A program made the position numbers and the translations under genes. From Oceanimonas sp052119705 (GTDB lineage Bacteria > Pseudomonadota > Gammaproteobacteria > Enterobacterales > Aeromonadaceae), in contig NZ_JBGQOP010000001.1 of NCBI RefSeq assembly GCF_052119705.1, positions 233,881-297,880 of the forward strand: a DNA stretch of 64,000 nt, given 5' to 3'. Shown here piece by piece: positions 35,001 through 44,006 of the stretch. The first letter of the stretch is position 1. Each line of letters begins with the position of its first letter. The notes below the pieces were generated by a model, which was not told the DNA's origin, ran no database searches, and saw only the letters and a program-made list of their open reading frames with translations.

Positions 35001-36104
35001 ATGAGCCTTGCAGACCAGGTATTGGCCGTAAATAACGACCTGCCGATCCGTACCGAGCAAGCTGTGCACAGCGGTAAGGTGCGCTCCGTTTACTGGCTAA
35101 CCGCTGCCGACAGCCGCCGTTTGATCAAAGAAAAAGGCTATAACGTGGCCCCTGATGCGCCCTTGGCGATCATGGTGATCAGCGACCGTATCTCGGCGTT
35201 TGATTGTATTTGGCATGGCGAAGAGGGTATGCAAGGCGTGCCCGGCAAGGGTGCGGCGTTAAATGCCATTTCTAACCACTGGTTTAAGTTGTTTCAAGAG
35301 CAAGGCTTAGCCGACAGCCATATTTTGGATATTCCTCATCCGTTCGTGTGGATAGTACAAAAAGCCACGCCGGTAAAAATTGAGGCTATTTGCCGTCAAT
35401 ACATTACCGGCTCTATGTGGCGCAGCTACACCAAAGGCGAGCGTGAGTTTTGTGGTATTCGCCTGCCTGATGGCCTACAAAAAGATCAAAAGCTGCCCGA
35501 ACTGCTGATGACGCCGTCTACCAAAGGCATCTTAACCGGTATTCCCGGCGTGCCCGAGGCAGATGATGTGAACATTACCCGCCAAAATATCGAAGATAAT
35601 TTTGCCGCCTTTAACTTCAAGAGTGCTGCCGATATCGCCCAATATGAGCGCTTATTGCGCGAAGGCTTCGAGGTGATAAGCACAGAATTAGCCAAACTTA
35701 ACCAAATATTCGTCGACACCAAGTTTGAATTTGGCTACGTGACTGATGCCCAAGGTCAAGAAAAACTGATTTACATGGATGAAGTGGGTACGCCGGATTC
35801 GTCACGAATTTGGGATGGTGCGGCTTATAAGGCAGGCAACATTGTCGAAAATTCGAAAGAAGACTTTCGCCAAATGCTGCTGGCTTATTTCCCCGACCCA
35901 GACATTCTGCTCAATAAAGAGCGCATGGTGGAGCGCGAAGCGCTGGCCCGCGATAACGCCTTACCGGTTGAAGCATTGATGAATATCTCGCGCACTTATA
36001 TTGGCATAGCGGAAAAAATAACGGGTCAAAAGCTGACGTTATCCGATAATCCTAAGGCCGATATTATTAACATCTTGCGCGAGCAATACGGCTTGATTGA
36101 TTAA
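35001..36104 (+). CDS. purC: phosphoribosylaminoimidazolesuccinocarboxamide synthase (SAICAR synthetase)
   Basis: PurC joins CAIR and aspartate in purine synthesis. The 367 residues represent the longer form found in Vibrio and Shewanella relatives and not the 237-residue E. coli type. Visible blocks are SGKVRSVYW near 25, VISDRISAFDCIW (near 60-72), ITGSMWRSYTKGE, and MDEVGTPDSSRIWDG near 255-270, which is the signature of the family. The ATG is preceded by ACAGGACATAACAG. A terminator hairpin follows. No other pur gene is adjacent. Confidence 0.95.
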   Translation: MSLADQVLAVNNDLPIRTEQAVHSGKVRSVYWLTAADSRRLIKEKGYNVAPDAPLAIMVISDRISAFDCIWHGEEGMQGVPGKGAALNAISNHWFKLFQEQGLADSHILDIPHPFVWIVQKATPVKIEAICRQYITGSMWRSYTKGEREFCGIRLPDGLQKDQKLPELLMTPSTKGILTGIPGVPEADDVNITRQNIEDNFAAFNFKSAADIAQYERLLREGFEVISTELAKLNQIFVDTKFEFGYVTDAQGQEKLIYMDEVGTPDSSRIWDGAAYKAGNIVENSKEDFRQMLLAYFPDPDILLNKERMVEREALARDNALPVEALMNISRTYIGIAEKITGQKLTLSDNPKADIINILREQYGLID

Positions 36105-36146
36105 TCAATAGCTCACTGATTAGTTAGCTAATTGGTTTATGAATAT

Positions 36147-36175
36147 AAAATCCTGGGGTAACCCGGGATTTTTTT
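36147..36175 (+). terminator. purC terminator
   Basis: AAATCCTGGG (36148-36157) pairs with CCCGGGATTT (36163-36172) with one G-T pair, followed by Ts to 36175. Confidence 0.82.
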
Positions 36176-36400
36176 ATGCTGAGTTTGTTGTTTGTCTCAA
36201 TGCGTCTATCAGATTGCTTAGGTATAGTTGTTCGCTACCTAGCTGAGTACTGCGTAGATGATCACTAAATAACGGGCCACTACCAGTGTTTAGCCCTCAG
36301 CGGGTAAGAGTAAAATACCTCGACCAACCTCATTTAAAGTGGGCAGTGTCAGGAACAACAGGAGCGACCAGCCAGAGCGGCGGCGCTAACCGGAGTGACC

Positions 36401-38677
36401 ATGCCACACAGCACCAAAGATGCGACCATTGACTATCTTCACCTTTTGAAAGAGGTTGCCGTCGCAGCCAATAAAGCGAGCGATGTAGAAACCGCCTTGT
36501 TCAAAGTATTACAGAGCGTTTGTCAGGCCATGAAGTGGCCGCTAGGACATTCTTGGATAAAGCGGCCTGATGGTGAGCTGGTTTCAAGCGGAATCTGGTA
36601 TTTGGCTGACGGCTATCCGGCAGAACAATTTGCGGCTTTTCGGCAAGCCAGCGAACAAAGGGGCTTTTGCTCGGGTGTGGGTCTGCCGGGGAGGGTGTTA
36701 TCAGAAGGCGTCTCGCTCAAGATCATCGATATTGAACTGGAGACCAACTTTCTTCGTCAAGCGACAGCCAGAGAGGCGGGCTTAGTCTCGGGGTTTGCGG
36801 TGCCCGTGCAATCGGGGCACAGCATAACCGCGGTATTGGAATTTTTTACACGCGCACAGCAGCCGCTGTTGCCTGAGCTGCTGGATGTAATGACGCAGGT
36901 AGGTGTTCAACTGGGCCGTGTCTTTGAGCGACAAAGTGCTCAGCAAGCCTTGCTGGCCAGTGAACAGCGCAGTCGTCAGATCATCGATAGTGCCGCAGAT
37001 GCCTTTATCGGCATGAACTCTCAGGGCATGATCACCGCTTGGAACCGCGCCGCCGAAGTAATTTTTGGCTGGTCGCTGGCCGAAGTATTGGGTCAAAGCG
37101 TCGGCCAGACCATAGTACCGAGCCAACATCGCGAGGCGCATCAGCGCGGGCTGGCGCGTTTTCTGGGCAATGGCGAATCACAAGTGCTGGGGCAACGACT
37201 TGAATTGCCAGCTTTGCACCGTGATGGCCGAGAATTCCCCATCGAAATTACCCTCTGGTCTTTGCAGGAGCATGATAGCTGGAGCTTTTTCGCCTTTGCC
37301 CATGATATCAGCGCGCGCAAACAGGCCGAACAAGCCCTCGAATACCGAGCTCTGCATGATGTGCTAACCGGACTCCCTAATCGAGCCTTGGCATTGGAAC
37401 GGTTGCAGCTGTGTCTCGCTCAAAGCGAGCAGTCCAACGCTGGGGTGACGGTATTATTTATCGATCTGGATTATTTCAAAAGGATTAACGACAGCTTTGG
37501 CCATGATGCCGGCGATCAGGTGTTGATTACGGTAGCACAACGATTACAGCGCGCCATGCGCCCCCATGACACTGTGGCGCGTCTTGCGGGTGATGAATTC
37601 GTGATTGTCTGCCCCAATGTCGCCAGCCACAGTGTGGCAGCCGTTATTGCAGAGCGCCTGTTAGCCGAGTTGGCTCCGCCTATCACGCTGGGAGAAGACC
37701 ATATTTTTATCTCCGCCAGTATCGGCATCGCCATCGCAGAGTCGGGGTGGACTGCCGAAAAGTTAATCGGCTCTGCCGATATCGCCATGTATGAAGCCAA
37801 ATCCGCAGGGCGAGCGCATTATCAATTATTTGATGAACAGATGCAGATGCAAGTCTCAACCCAGTTGCGTATTGAAAACGAGCTGCACAGGGCGCTGGAG
37901 CGACAAGAATTCAGGCTGTTTTTTCAACCGATAGTGGCGGCGACCACAGGCCAACTGGTGTCGGTAGAGGCGCTGTTACGTTGGCAACATCCGGTAAGAG
38001 GACTGTTATCTCCGCTGGAGTTTATTGGCATTGCCGAGGCATCGGGATTGATAGTGCCCATCGGTACTTGGGTTATCGAAGAGAGTTGTCGTCTGGCACA
38101 ACATTGGGATTTGCTGCGTGATACGGATGTGCCGTTAGGCATATCCGTTAACCTTTCTCCTCGGCAACTGCTGCAGTCCGATTTGGTCGATACTGTGCTT
38201 GGTCTGTTTCACTCTTACGCTTTTGATCCAAAAAGCATTGAGTTTACGTTCGAGGTGACGGAAACCGCCGTCATGAGGGATCCCGAAGCGGCGGCCATTG
38301 CCTTGCAGGCGTTGCGAGATTTGGGGGCCTATATCGCCATCGATGACTTTGGCACCGGTTACTCTTCCCTCGCTTATCTCAAGCAATTTCCCGTCGATAA
38401 GTTGAAAATCGATCGCTCTTTTATTACGGAGATCAGCGAAAGTGAGCTCGATCAGGCGATTGTACGGGCTGTGATTGGTCTTGGGCATGCCATGAAGTTG
38501 GCTGTGGTAGCGGAAGGCGTGGAAACCCAAGAGCAGGCGTGTGTATTACAGTCTTTGGATATCGATTTATTACAGGGATATTTCTATGGTCGTCCGCAAC
38601 CAGCAACACAATTGGAAGCTTTGCTGCTCAATACCATAGCGCTGACAGCGTGGGATGATATTAGCCAATCGCTATAA
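36401..38677 (+). CDS. GAF-PAS-GGDEF-EAL cyclic-di-GMP signalling protein
   Basis: This 758-residue cytoplasmic protein has a GAF domain (about 20-175), a PAS domain (about 190-310, starting SRQIIDSAADAFIGMNSQG), a GGDEF domain (about 325-485) and an EAL domain (about 500-745). The cyclase motif is AGDEF, a permissive variant of GGDEF, and an RPHD inhibitory site lies five residues before it. The EAL domain keeps VEALLRW, DDFGTGYSSL and KIDRSFI, so phosphodiesterase activity is plausible; which activity dominates cannot be told. GGAG five bases before the 36401 ATG favours it over GTG at 36395. It is monocistronic. Confidence 0.92.
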   Translation: MPHSTKDATIDYLHLLKEVAVAANKASDVETALFKVLQSVCQAMKWPLGHSWIKRPDGELVSSGIWYLADGYPAEQFAAFRQASEQRGFCSGVGLPGRVLSEGVSLKIIDIELETNFLRQATAREAGLVSGFAVPVQSGHSITAVLEFFTRAQQPLLPELLDVMTQVGVQLGRVFERQSAQQALLASEQRSRQIIDSAADAFIGMNSQGMITAWNRAAEVIFGWSLAEVLGQSVGQTIVPSQHREAHQRGLARFLGNGESQVLGQRLELPALHRDGREFPIEITLWSLQEHDSWSFFAFAHDISARKQAEQALEYRALHDVLTGLPNRALALERLQLCLAQSEQSNAGVTVLFIDLDYFKRINDSFGHDAGDQVLITVAQRLQRAMRPHDTVARLAGDEFVIVCPNVASHSVAAVIAERLLAELAPPITLGEDHIFISASIGIAIAESGWTAEKLIGSADIAMYEAKSAGRAHYQLFDEQMQMQVSTQLRIENELHRALERQEFRLFFQPIVAATTGQLVSVEALLRWQHPVRGLLSPLEFIGIAEASGLIVPIGTWVIEESCRLAQHWDLLRDTDVPLGISVNLSPRQLLQSDLVDTVLGLFHSYAFDPKSIEFTFEVTETAVMRDPEAAAIALQALRDLGAYIAIDDFGTGYSSLAYLKQFPVDKLKIDRSFITEISESELDQAIVRAVIGLGHAMKLAVVAEGVETQEQACVLQSLDIDLLQGYFYGRPQPATQLEALLLNTIALTAWDDISQSL

Positions 38678-38691
38678 TAAGCCGTAACGAA

Positions 38692-38724
38692 ACAGCCCGT
38701 CGAAGTTAAACCTCGACGGGCTGT
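38692..38724. terminator. hairpin between the GGDEF-EAL gene and crp
   Basis: A 12-bp perfect stem (ACAGCCCGTCGA with TCGACGGGCTGT) has a 9-base loop. No long T-run follows on either strand, so termination may be weak. Confidence 0.65.
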
Positions 38725-38819
38725 GTTACATAACCACAGTGCTAATTCGCACTGTGATTGATAGGGCTGGTTGATGGCGCAGTGAGTGCGAGCAAACGCA
38801 GTCAGCCCAGTAGTGGTAT

Positions 38820-39458
38820 TTAACGGGTACCAAATACTACTATGGTTTTACCGTGAGCAGAAATAAGCTCTTGTTCTTCCAACATCTTTAAGATGCGACC
38901 CACGGTTTCCCGTGAACAACCCACTATCTGACCAATCTCTTGGCGGGTGATCTTGATCTGCATACCGTCGGGATGCGTCATGGCATCGGGCTGGCGCGCT
39001 AGGCTGAGCAGCGTTTCTGCGATACGACCCGTCACATCCAAGAAGGCTAAGTCGCCTACTTTCTGACTGGTGGTTTGCAGACGCTGGGCCATCTGTGCCG
39101 AGACGCGCATCAGTATTTCTGGGTTTACCTGAATGAGCTGACGAAACTTTTTATAGGAAATTTCGGCCACTTCACACGGTGACTTAGCGCGTACCCAAGC
39201 GGTGCGCAGTGGGTTATCTGTGTCTTCAAATAACCCCAGCTCGCCAATAAAATCACCCTTATTCAGATAAGACAGTATCATTTCTTTACCGTCTTCATCT
39301 TTGATCAGCACAGAAACCGAGCCTTTCACTATGTAATATAAAGTCTCTGCTTTTTCACCCGCATGGATCAATGAGCTCTTAGCTGGGTATTTATGAATAT
39401 GGCAATGCGACAAAAACCACTCTAGGGTTGGGTCACTTTGGGGCTTGCTAATAATCAT
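38820..39458 (-). CDS. crp: cAMP receptor protein CRP
   Basis: CRP is the cAMP-dependent global activator. The 212 residues align with E. coli CRP (210) along the full length: cAMP-binding GELGLFEDTDNPLRTAWVRAKSPC (in the region of 73-96), and the C-terminal recognition helix in IGQIVGCSRETVGRILKMLE near 170-189, ending GKTIVVFGTR. The cAMP-contacting Arg and Ser are in PLRTAWVRA. AGAGGTAA stands five to six bases before the ATG. It is divergent from yhfA, as in E. coli. Confidence 0.97.
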   Translation of the reverse strand: MIISKPQSDPTLEWFLSHCHIHKYPAKSSLIHAGEKAETLYYIVKGSVSVLIKDEDGKEMILSYLNKGDFIGELGLFEDTDNPLRTAWVRAKSPCEVAEISYKKFRQLIQVNPEILMRVSAQMAQRLQTTSQKVGDLAFLDVTGRIAETLLSLARQPDAMTHPDGMQIKITRQEIGQIVGCSRETVGRILKMLEEQELISAHGKTIVVFGTR

Positions 39459-39638
39459 GTATTACCTCTAAATTATTTAATTAGCTCGCAGCCAAGGCTT
39501 GGCAAGCTATCTGCGTTCAGTATACCTAATGGGCTAGCATAAAAGGCTTAACCTTTATCAGCAAGGGTATTAGGCTTTTATCCTGCTCGTCGTCCACATT
39601 ACGATAGGATAATATGGTTATTTTTAGTGGAGACAATA

Positions 39639-40043
39639 ATGAAAGCAACAGTTACTTGGTTGGACGGCATGTGTTTTGAAGGTTTATCTGAGTCTGGTCA
39701 TAAAATCTTGTTAGATGGCACTAACCCAGGCAAAGGCGCTAGCCCCATGGAAGTCGTGTTACTGGGCGCCGGTGGTTGCAGCGCTATCGATGTGGTGTCT
39801 ATCTTAGAGAAAGGTCGCCAGCAGGTAACTGGCTGCGTGGTAGAGCTGGAGGCAGACCGTGCCGAGCAAGCGCCGCGGGTGTTTACCAATCTAAATATGC
39901 ACTTTATCGTCACTGGCACCGACCTCTCAGAAAAGCAGGTCGCCCGCGCCGTGAGCTTATCGATGGAAAAATACTGCTCGGTCATGAAGATGCTGGACAA
40001 AGCACTGGATGCTTCTTCGTCTTTTGAGATCCGCCAAGCCTAA
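39639..40043 (+). CDS. yhfA: OsmC-family protein YhfA
   Basis: This 134-residue OsmC-family protein equals E. coli YhfA in length and sits divergently beside crp in the same way. The family's cysteines are present: C in GAGGCSAIDVVSIL (near 48) and C in MEKYCSVMKML (near 113), the pair that reduces peroxides in OsmC/Ohr relatives. A role in organic peroxide handling is inferred, not shown. GGAGA lies five bases before the ATG at 39639; a GTG at 39627 in the same frame is less likely. Confidence 0.93.
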   Translation: MKATVTWLDGMCFEGLSESGHKILLDGTNPGKGASPMEVVLLGAGGCSAIDVVSILEKGRQQVTGCVVELEADRAEQAPRVFTNLNMHFIVTGTDLSEKQVARAVSLSMEKYCSVMKMLDKALDASSSFEIRQA

Positions 40044-40052
40044 ATTAAAAAG

Positions 40053-40106
40053 AGTGAGGGGAAAGCCGTAAAACGTAAGGCGTAAATCCTCACCCTTCAT
40101 CCCTCA
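40053..40106 (+). repeat. post-stop heptamer tract (yhfA) with a reverse partner
   Basis: AGTGAGG, GGAAAGC, CGTAAAA, CGTAAGG, CGTAAAT run from 40053 to 40087. The reverse partner at 40088-40106 reads GGATGAAG, GGTGAGG on the minus strand. Together they could pair as an imperfect hairpin. Confidence 0.65.
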
Positions 40107-40211
40107 TGTGTCTTAGTGCTGTGATCCACATCAATGACCTTATTTTTATTAAGGGTTACATTGGCGCCTATAGAGTCATATAAAGCTCTAATTGCAACCG
40201 AGGTCAGCCCT

Positions 40212-41231
40212 ATGAGAATGAGCATCACCCGAATTAGTATTGCCGTAACACTTATGCTTACCGGCCATGTCTTTTCAGCCAGTCAAGCAATGGCAGCCGG
40301 TCCGCGCACCGAGCCTGTAAAACCGATACCCGCAATAGAAGTGACGAACCCGGCCATGGTCGAGCTGGGCAAAAAGTTATTTTTTGATCCAAGGCTGTCT
40401 AAGTCGGGGTTTATCTCTTGTAACTCTTGCCATAATTTGTCTATGGGCGGCACAGATAATATTAAAACCTCGATTGGCCATAATTGGCAGCAAGGGCCGA
40501 TTAACTCGCCCACCGTACTTAACTCCAGCCTGAACTTGGCGCAGTTTTGGGATGGCCGTGCCGCTAGTTTAAAAGATCAAGCAGGTGGTCCCATCGCCAA
40601 CCCAGGTGAAATGGCCTTTACCCACGAATTAGCGGTAGATGTATTGCAGTCTATTCCGGGCTATGTGAATGATTTTGCGGTGGTGTTTGGCAAAGATACG
40701 CTCAATATCGATATGGTAACCGATGCCATTGCCGCCTTTGAAGAAACCCTAGTCACGCCTAATGCAGATTTTGACTTATGGCTGAAAGGCGATGATAAGG
40801 CGCTAACGACGCAGGCCTTAGCGGGTTATGAGCTGTTTAAGCAAAGCGGGTGTGTGGCTTGTCATAATGGTCCTAACTTAGGCGGCACTTCCTATCAGAA
40901 GATGGGCGTGATTGCACCCTATCAATCCGACTCACCAGAAGTAGGCCGAGCGGCGGTAACGGGTATTGACGCGGATCGCTTCTTGTTTAAGGTGCCCACG
41001 CTGCGTAACGTGGAGCTGACCTATCCCTACTTCCACGACGGCGAAGCCGCCACGCTGGAAGAAGCCGTCGATATTATGGGCCGCTTACAGCTAGGCCGTG
41101 TGTACTCCGAGCAAGAGATAGGCCAGATAGTCGAGTTCTTAAAATCATTAACCGGCGATCAGCCCAGATTTGAGCTGCCAATATTACCTCCCTCGACTAA
41201 TGCCACGCCTAAGCCAATGCCATTTGGTTAG
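40212..41231 (+). CDS. dihaem cytochrome c peroxidase
   Basis: This periplasmic enzyme reduces hydrogen peroxide with electrons from cytochrome c. The 339 residues begin with a signal peptide (MRMSITRISIAV..., cut near ASQAMA-AG). The two haem motifs are CNSCH near 76 and CVACH near 216, separated by about 140 residues as in the CcpA/MauG family. Other conserved blocks are FDPRLSKSGFISC, LFWDGR-like FWDGRAAS and VPTLRNVELTYPYFHDG. The start at 40212 has GAGGT seven bases upstream; the frame extends further upstream without a signal peptide there. It lies between yhfA and prkB, where E. coli has none. Confidence 0.93.
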   Translation: MRMSITRISIAVTLMLTGHVFSASQAMAAGPRTEPVKPIPAIEVTNPAMVELGKKLFFDPRLSKSGFISCNSCHNLSMGGTDNIKTSIGHNWQQGPINSPTVLNSSLNLAQFWDGRAASLKDQAGGPIANPGEMAFTHELAVDVLQSIPGYVNDFAVVFGKDTLNIDMVTDAIAAFEETLVTPNADFDLWLKGDDKALTTQALAGYELFKQSGCVACHNGPNLGGTSYQKMGVIAPYQSDSPEVGRAAVTGIDADRFLFKVPTLRNVELTYPYFHDGEAATLEEAVDIMGRLQLGRVYSEQEIGQIVEFLKSLTGDQPRFELPILPPSTNATPKPMPFG

Positions 41232-41237
41232 TTAGGC

Positions 41238-41273
41238 GGTGAGGGGGGAAGGGTAAGGCGTGAGGAGTAAAGC
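41238..41273 (+). repeat. post-stop heptamer tract (cytochrome c peroxidase)
   Basis: GGTGAGG, GGGGAAG, GGTAAGG, CGTGAGG, AGTAAAG run from 41238 to 41272. The last unit also begins a hairpin (AAAGCAACC with GGTTGCTTT near 41268-41302). Confidence 0.7.
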
Positions 41274-41327
41274 AACCCAACTCTACAGCTAGGTTGCTTT
41301 GCCCTTAGCACCTAACTCTATTCAATA

Positions 41328-41355
41328 AAAAGCCCAGCATATAAGCTGGGCTTTT
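41328..41355. terminator. bidirectional terminator between the peroxidase gene and prkB
   Basis: AAAAGCCCAGC (41328-41338) pairs perfectly with GCTGGGCTTTT (41345-41355). Loop of six bases. Confidence 0.88.
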
Positions 41356-41390
41356 CTATTTATGTTGGCATCCAGTGACGATAATTTTTG

Positions 41391-41434
41391 CTTCACGCTT
41401 CACGCTTCACGCTTCACGCTTCACGCTTCACGCC
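41391..41434 (-). repeat. post-stop heptamer tract (prkB), six perfect copies
   Basis: CTTCACG is repeated six times without change (41391-41432). On the minus strand it reads CGTGAAG from immediately after the prkB stop. This is the most regular tract in the window and may have expanded recently. Confidence 0.85.
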
Positions 41435-42304
41435 TTAGCGTATCTTGCCGGTCTCTAGTAGTTGCTCCAACATGGGCCGTAAGATCAATTCCATCACGAA
41501 ACCTACCTTGCCGCCCGGCACCACTATGGTATTACGCCGAGACATAAAAGAGCCGTCGATCATGGCCAGCAAATAGGGATAGTCGACGTTTTTAATGCCG
41601 CGAAAACGGATCACCATCATGCTTTCATCGGCGCTGGGGATCAATTTGGCACTAAAAGGATTAGAGGTATCGACGGTGGGAATACGCTGAAAGTTAATGT
41701 GGGTGCGCGAAAACTGCGGCGTAATAAAATTAATGTAATCTTCCATGGAGCGTACGATAGAGTCGGTGACGGCTTCACGAGAATGACCGCGCTCTGAGGT
41801 ATCGCGAATAAGCTTTTGGATCCACTCCAGATTGACGATGGGCACCATGCCGATCAGCAAGTCTACGTGCTGCGCCACATTGTGATCATCTGTCACCACG
41901 CCGCCATGTAATCCTTCATAAAACAATAGATTAGTGTCGTTGGGTAACTGCTGCGAAGGCGTAAAGGTGCCGGGCATTTGATTAAAGGGCACGGCTTCGT
42001 CGAAGGTATGCAAGTAACGGCGAAACTGACCGGTACCTGTATTGCCATATTCCTTGAAAAAGTGCTCAAGTAGTTCGAAGTCGTTGGCTTCTGGGCCAAA
42101 GTAACTGATATGTCTGCCTTGTTCCCGTGCGCGACGGGTAGCCACGTCCATTTCGGGGCGGGTATAGCGATGAAAGCTATCGCCCTCTAGCATGGCGGCC
42201 TTGACCCCCAGCTGAGCAAACATGGACTGAAACACCTCGGTAGAGGTTGAGGTGCCGGCACCCGAAGAACCGGTCACCGCAATGATGGGGTGCTTGGCAG
42301 ACAT
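41435..42304 (-). CDS. prkB: phosphoribulokinase-family protein PrkB
   Basis: This 289-residue P-loop kinase matches E. coli PrkB in length and position. The P-loop is GSSGAGTST near 12-20, followed by EGDSFHRYTR, and FYEGLHGG near 124 and VRFRGIKNVDYPYL towards the C-terminus. The family is homologous to Calvin-cycle phosphoribulokinase, but there are no other Calvin-cycle genes here, so a ribulose-5-phosphate role is uncertain. It lies between crp/yhfA and yheU/yheT, the conserved order. A perfect CGTGAAG array follows the stop. Confidence 0.92.
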   Translation of the reverse strand: MSAKHPIIAVTGSSGAGTSTSTEVFQSMFAQLGVKAAMLEGDSFHRYTRPEMDVATRRAREQGRHISYFGPEANDFELLEHFFKEYGNTGTGQFRRYLHTFDEAVPFNQMPGTFTPSQQLPNDTNLLFYEGLHGGVVTDDHNVAQHVDLLIGMVPIVNLEWIQKLIRDTSERGHSREAVTDSIVRSMEDYINFITPQFSRTHINFQRIPTVDTSNPFSAKLIPSADESMMVIRFRGIKNVDYPYLLAMIDGSFMSRRNTIVVPGGKVGFVMELILRPMLEQLLETGKIR

Positions 42305-42362
42305 AAAAAACCCTAAAAATGAGTAAACTGTGAATGTTTATACGCAGAGCGCAGGGGTTAGG

Positions 42363-42587
42363 TCAAGGTTTGTTACGTAACTGAGCCGCCGGCACTATGT
42401 TCACGCTCTCGTGTAACTCACTGTAAACTATGACCGCTTCTCCGATCTTAAGCTGTTGTTTAACTTGAATTACTTTCTCAGATAGTGAGACATCTTGTTC
42501 ACCATATTCGGTGCCTTCTTGCAGTACAAATTGTTCAATTAAGTTATCTAGCGTTTCGCTGTTTAAGTCAGTAAAAGGAATAATCAT
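42363..42587 (-). CDS. yheU: YheU/UPF0270 family protein
   Basis: This 74-residue protein begins MIIPFTDLNSETLDNLIEQFV, the UPF0270 signature, and has the DVSLSEKVIQVKQQL helix. The function is unknown. The start at 42587 overlaps the yheT stop (ATGA), with TTGGAGA upstream inside yheT. It therefore depends on yheT translation. An upstream in-frame extension to 42665 lies within yheT and is not needed. Confidence 0.93.
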   Translation of the reverse strand: MIIPFTDLNSETLDNLIEQFVLQEGTEYGEQDVSLSEKVIQVKQQLKIGEAVIVYSELHESVNIVPAAQLRNKP

Positions 42588-43564
42588 GCGTTCTCCAAGT
42601 AAGGCGGCCACTGCTGTGCTAACCAATAGGGGACTCTGTGCTCTAACCAATATAGGGGCGCCCAAGGGCTGCCGTAGATAAAGCCTACGTGACCACCGCT
42701 GCGACTCAATTCATAGGTGATAGCGGGTGCCAAATCGCGGGCGTCGGGGATCACGCTGTCATTCATAAAAGGATCGTCTGCGGCATGTATGATCAACGTC
42801 GGGGTGCTGATCTTATCTAGCAAATATAGACCTGAACAACGCTGATAATAATCCTCTGCATCCCTAAACCCGTGAATGGGCGCTGTGATTTTATCATCAA
42901 ATTGGCGCAGGCTCTTGATCTCATAAGCCTTCACTTGAGTTTGATGTTGGGGATGACGACGCAGTCGCTGCTGCCAATTAAACAGCATGCGTTTTAGTAA
43001 GTAGTGCTGATAGCCCTTGGATAGGCCTAAGTTAATGCGATCCGCTGCGGCGGAGAGCTGCAGAGGAGCCGAGACGACCACGGCGGCGCATAAGGTATTG
43101 CGAGGGTGTTTCGCTAAATAATTGACCAACACATTGCCACCCAATGAATAGCCGATGGCGGCGATAGGGCGCTCTGGGTAGCGCTGGCGCAGTAAATCCA
43201 ACACATATTGCGGATCTTCGATGGCACCTGAGTGATAAGCCTGTAAGTAACGATTAGGCTCGCCGCTGCAGCCCCTAAAGTGCATTAACACCGCCTGCCA
43301 GCCTTGGAGGTGCAGGGCGGCCATCATGCCTTGCATGTAGTGAGATTCAATATTGCCCTCAAGACCGTGAAACAGTACCACCAACGGCTTGTGATCGTTT
43401 TGCTCTGGTAATCCCCACGCAAGATCGACAAAGTCGCCGTCGGGCAGTTCAAGGCGCTCTTTGCGATATTTGATGCGGGTGCGCTGCAGCAGCTTGGCGA
43501 GCACAGTTTGCAGATGGGGATTAGGTGCCCACCAAGGAGGGTGGAACTTGCTGGTATGTATCAT
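42584..43564 (-). CDS. yheT: alpha/beta hydrolase YheT
   Basis: This 326-residue protein of the YheT/EMB8 hydrolase family keeps the start FHPPWWAPNPHLQTVLA (about 7-23). The nucleophile motif GYSLGGNVLVNYL is near 141-153; the catalytic Asp is likely in IHAADDPFM near 262 and the His in SGGHVGFI near 290. The substrate is unknown; carboxylesterase activity is expected from the family. It is the first gene of the yheT-yheU pair. Upstream is a 207-bp inverted-repeat element. Confidence 0.93.
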   Translation of the reverse strand: MIHTSKFHPPWWAPNPHLQTVLAKLLQRTRIKYRKERLELPDGDFVDLAWGLPEQNDHKPLVVLFHGLEGNIESHYMQGMMAALHLQGWQAVLMHFRGCSGEPNRYLQAYHSGAIEDPQYVLDLLRQRYPERPIAAIGYSLGGNVLVNYLAKHPRNTLCAAVVVSAPLQLSAAADRINLGLSKGYQHYLLKRMLFNWQQRLRRHPQHQTQVKAYEIKSLRQFDDKITAPIHGFRDAEDYYQRCSGLYLLDKISTPTLIIHAADDPFMNDSVIPDARDLAPAITYELSRSGGHVGFIYGSPWAPLYWLEHRVPYWLAQQWPPYLENA

Positions 43565-43602
43565 GTTGCTGCTATTACCTCTAACAGAGTCGGTCTAACA
43601 CT

Positions 43603-43809
43603 TTCCTGATTACTTATGAACCTCAGCCAGTATGTTGCCTTATTTAGGTTTTTGTAGCTGCCAACTTGTTCGGCAGGCCAGCTTTGCTGGCAATTTTTAA
43701 ATAAAAACATAAAACCGTGGCGAACAAGTTGCCACCTACGTTGTAACCCATTGAATCTATTGATGCTGAAGTCACTGAAACATCGCTGAACTTTGTGGGT
43801 AATCAGGAA
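43603..43809. mobile_element. 207-bp MITE-like element with 11-bp perfect terminal inverted repeats
   Basis: TTCCTGATTAC (43603-43613) and its exact inverse GTAATCAGGAA (43799-43809) bound the element. The interior holds TTTTTGTAGCTGCCAACTTG and GGCCAGCTTTGCTGGCAATT. It encodes nothing. A diverged copy lies at about 9298-9500, and a fragment of the right end at about 32027. The rest of the yheT-lysE gap, 43810-44006, holds only a small hairpin (CTCTTAAACAG / CTGTTTAAAGAG, 43847-43870). Confidence 0.7.
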
Positions 43810-44006
43810 CACTTTTGACAGCAGCGCTCAGGCGCTTAGTCTGAAACTCTTAAACAGTCTGTTTAAAGAGCATAGGGTTATTCAAGCTGCGTATGATTGC
43901 CAGCAGGGCAGGCAGTGAGCAAGATAAATAGACAGATAAAGTACTGGGCGCTGAGCACAAAATCGAGTAAAACAACGCTTTTGCTGCATTATTTACCGAG
44001 TGACCC

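Noticed and set aside
41391..41432. CRISPR-like array
   Set aside because: Unit is 7 bases with no spacers; it belongs to the post-stop heptamer class.
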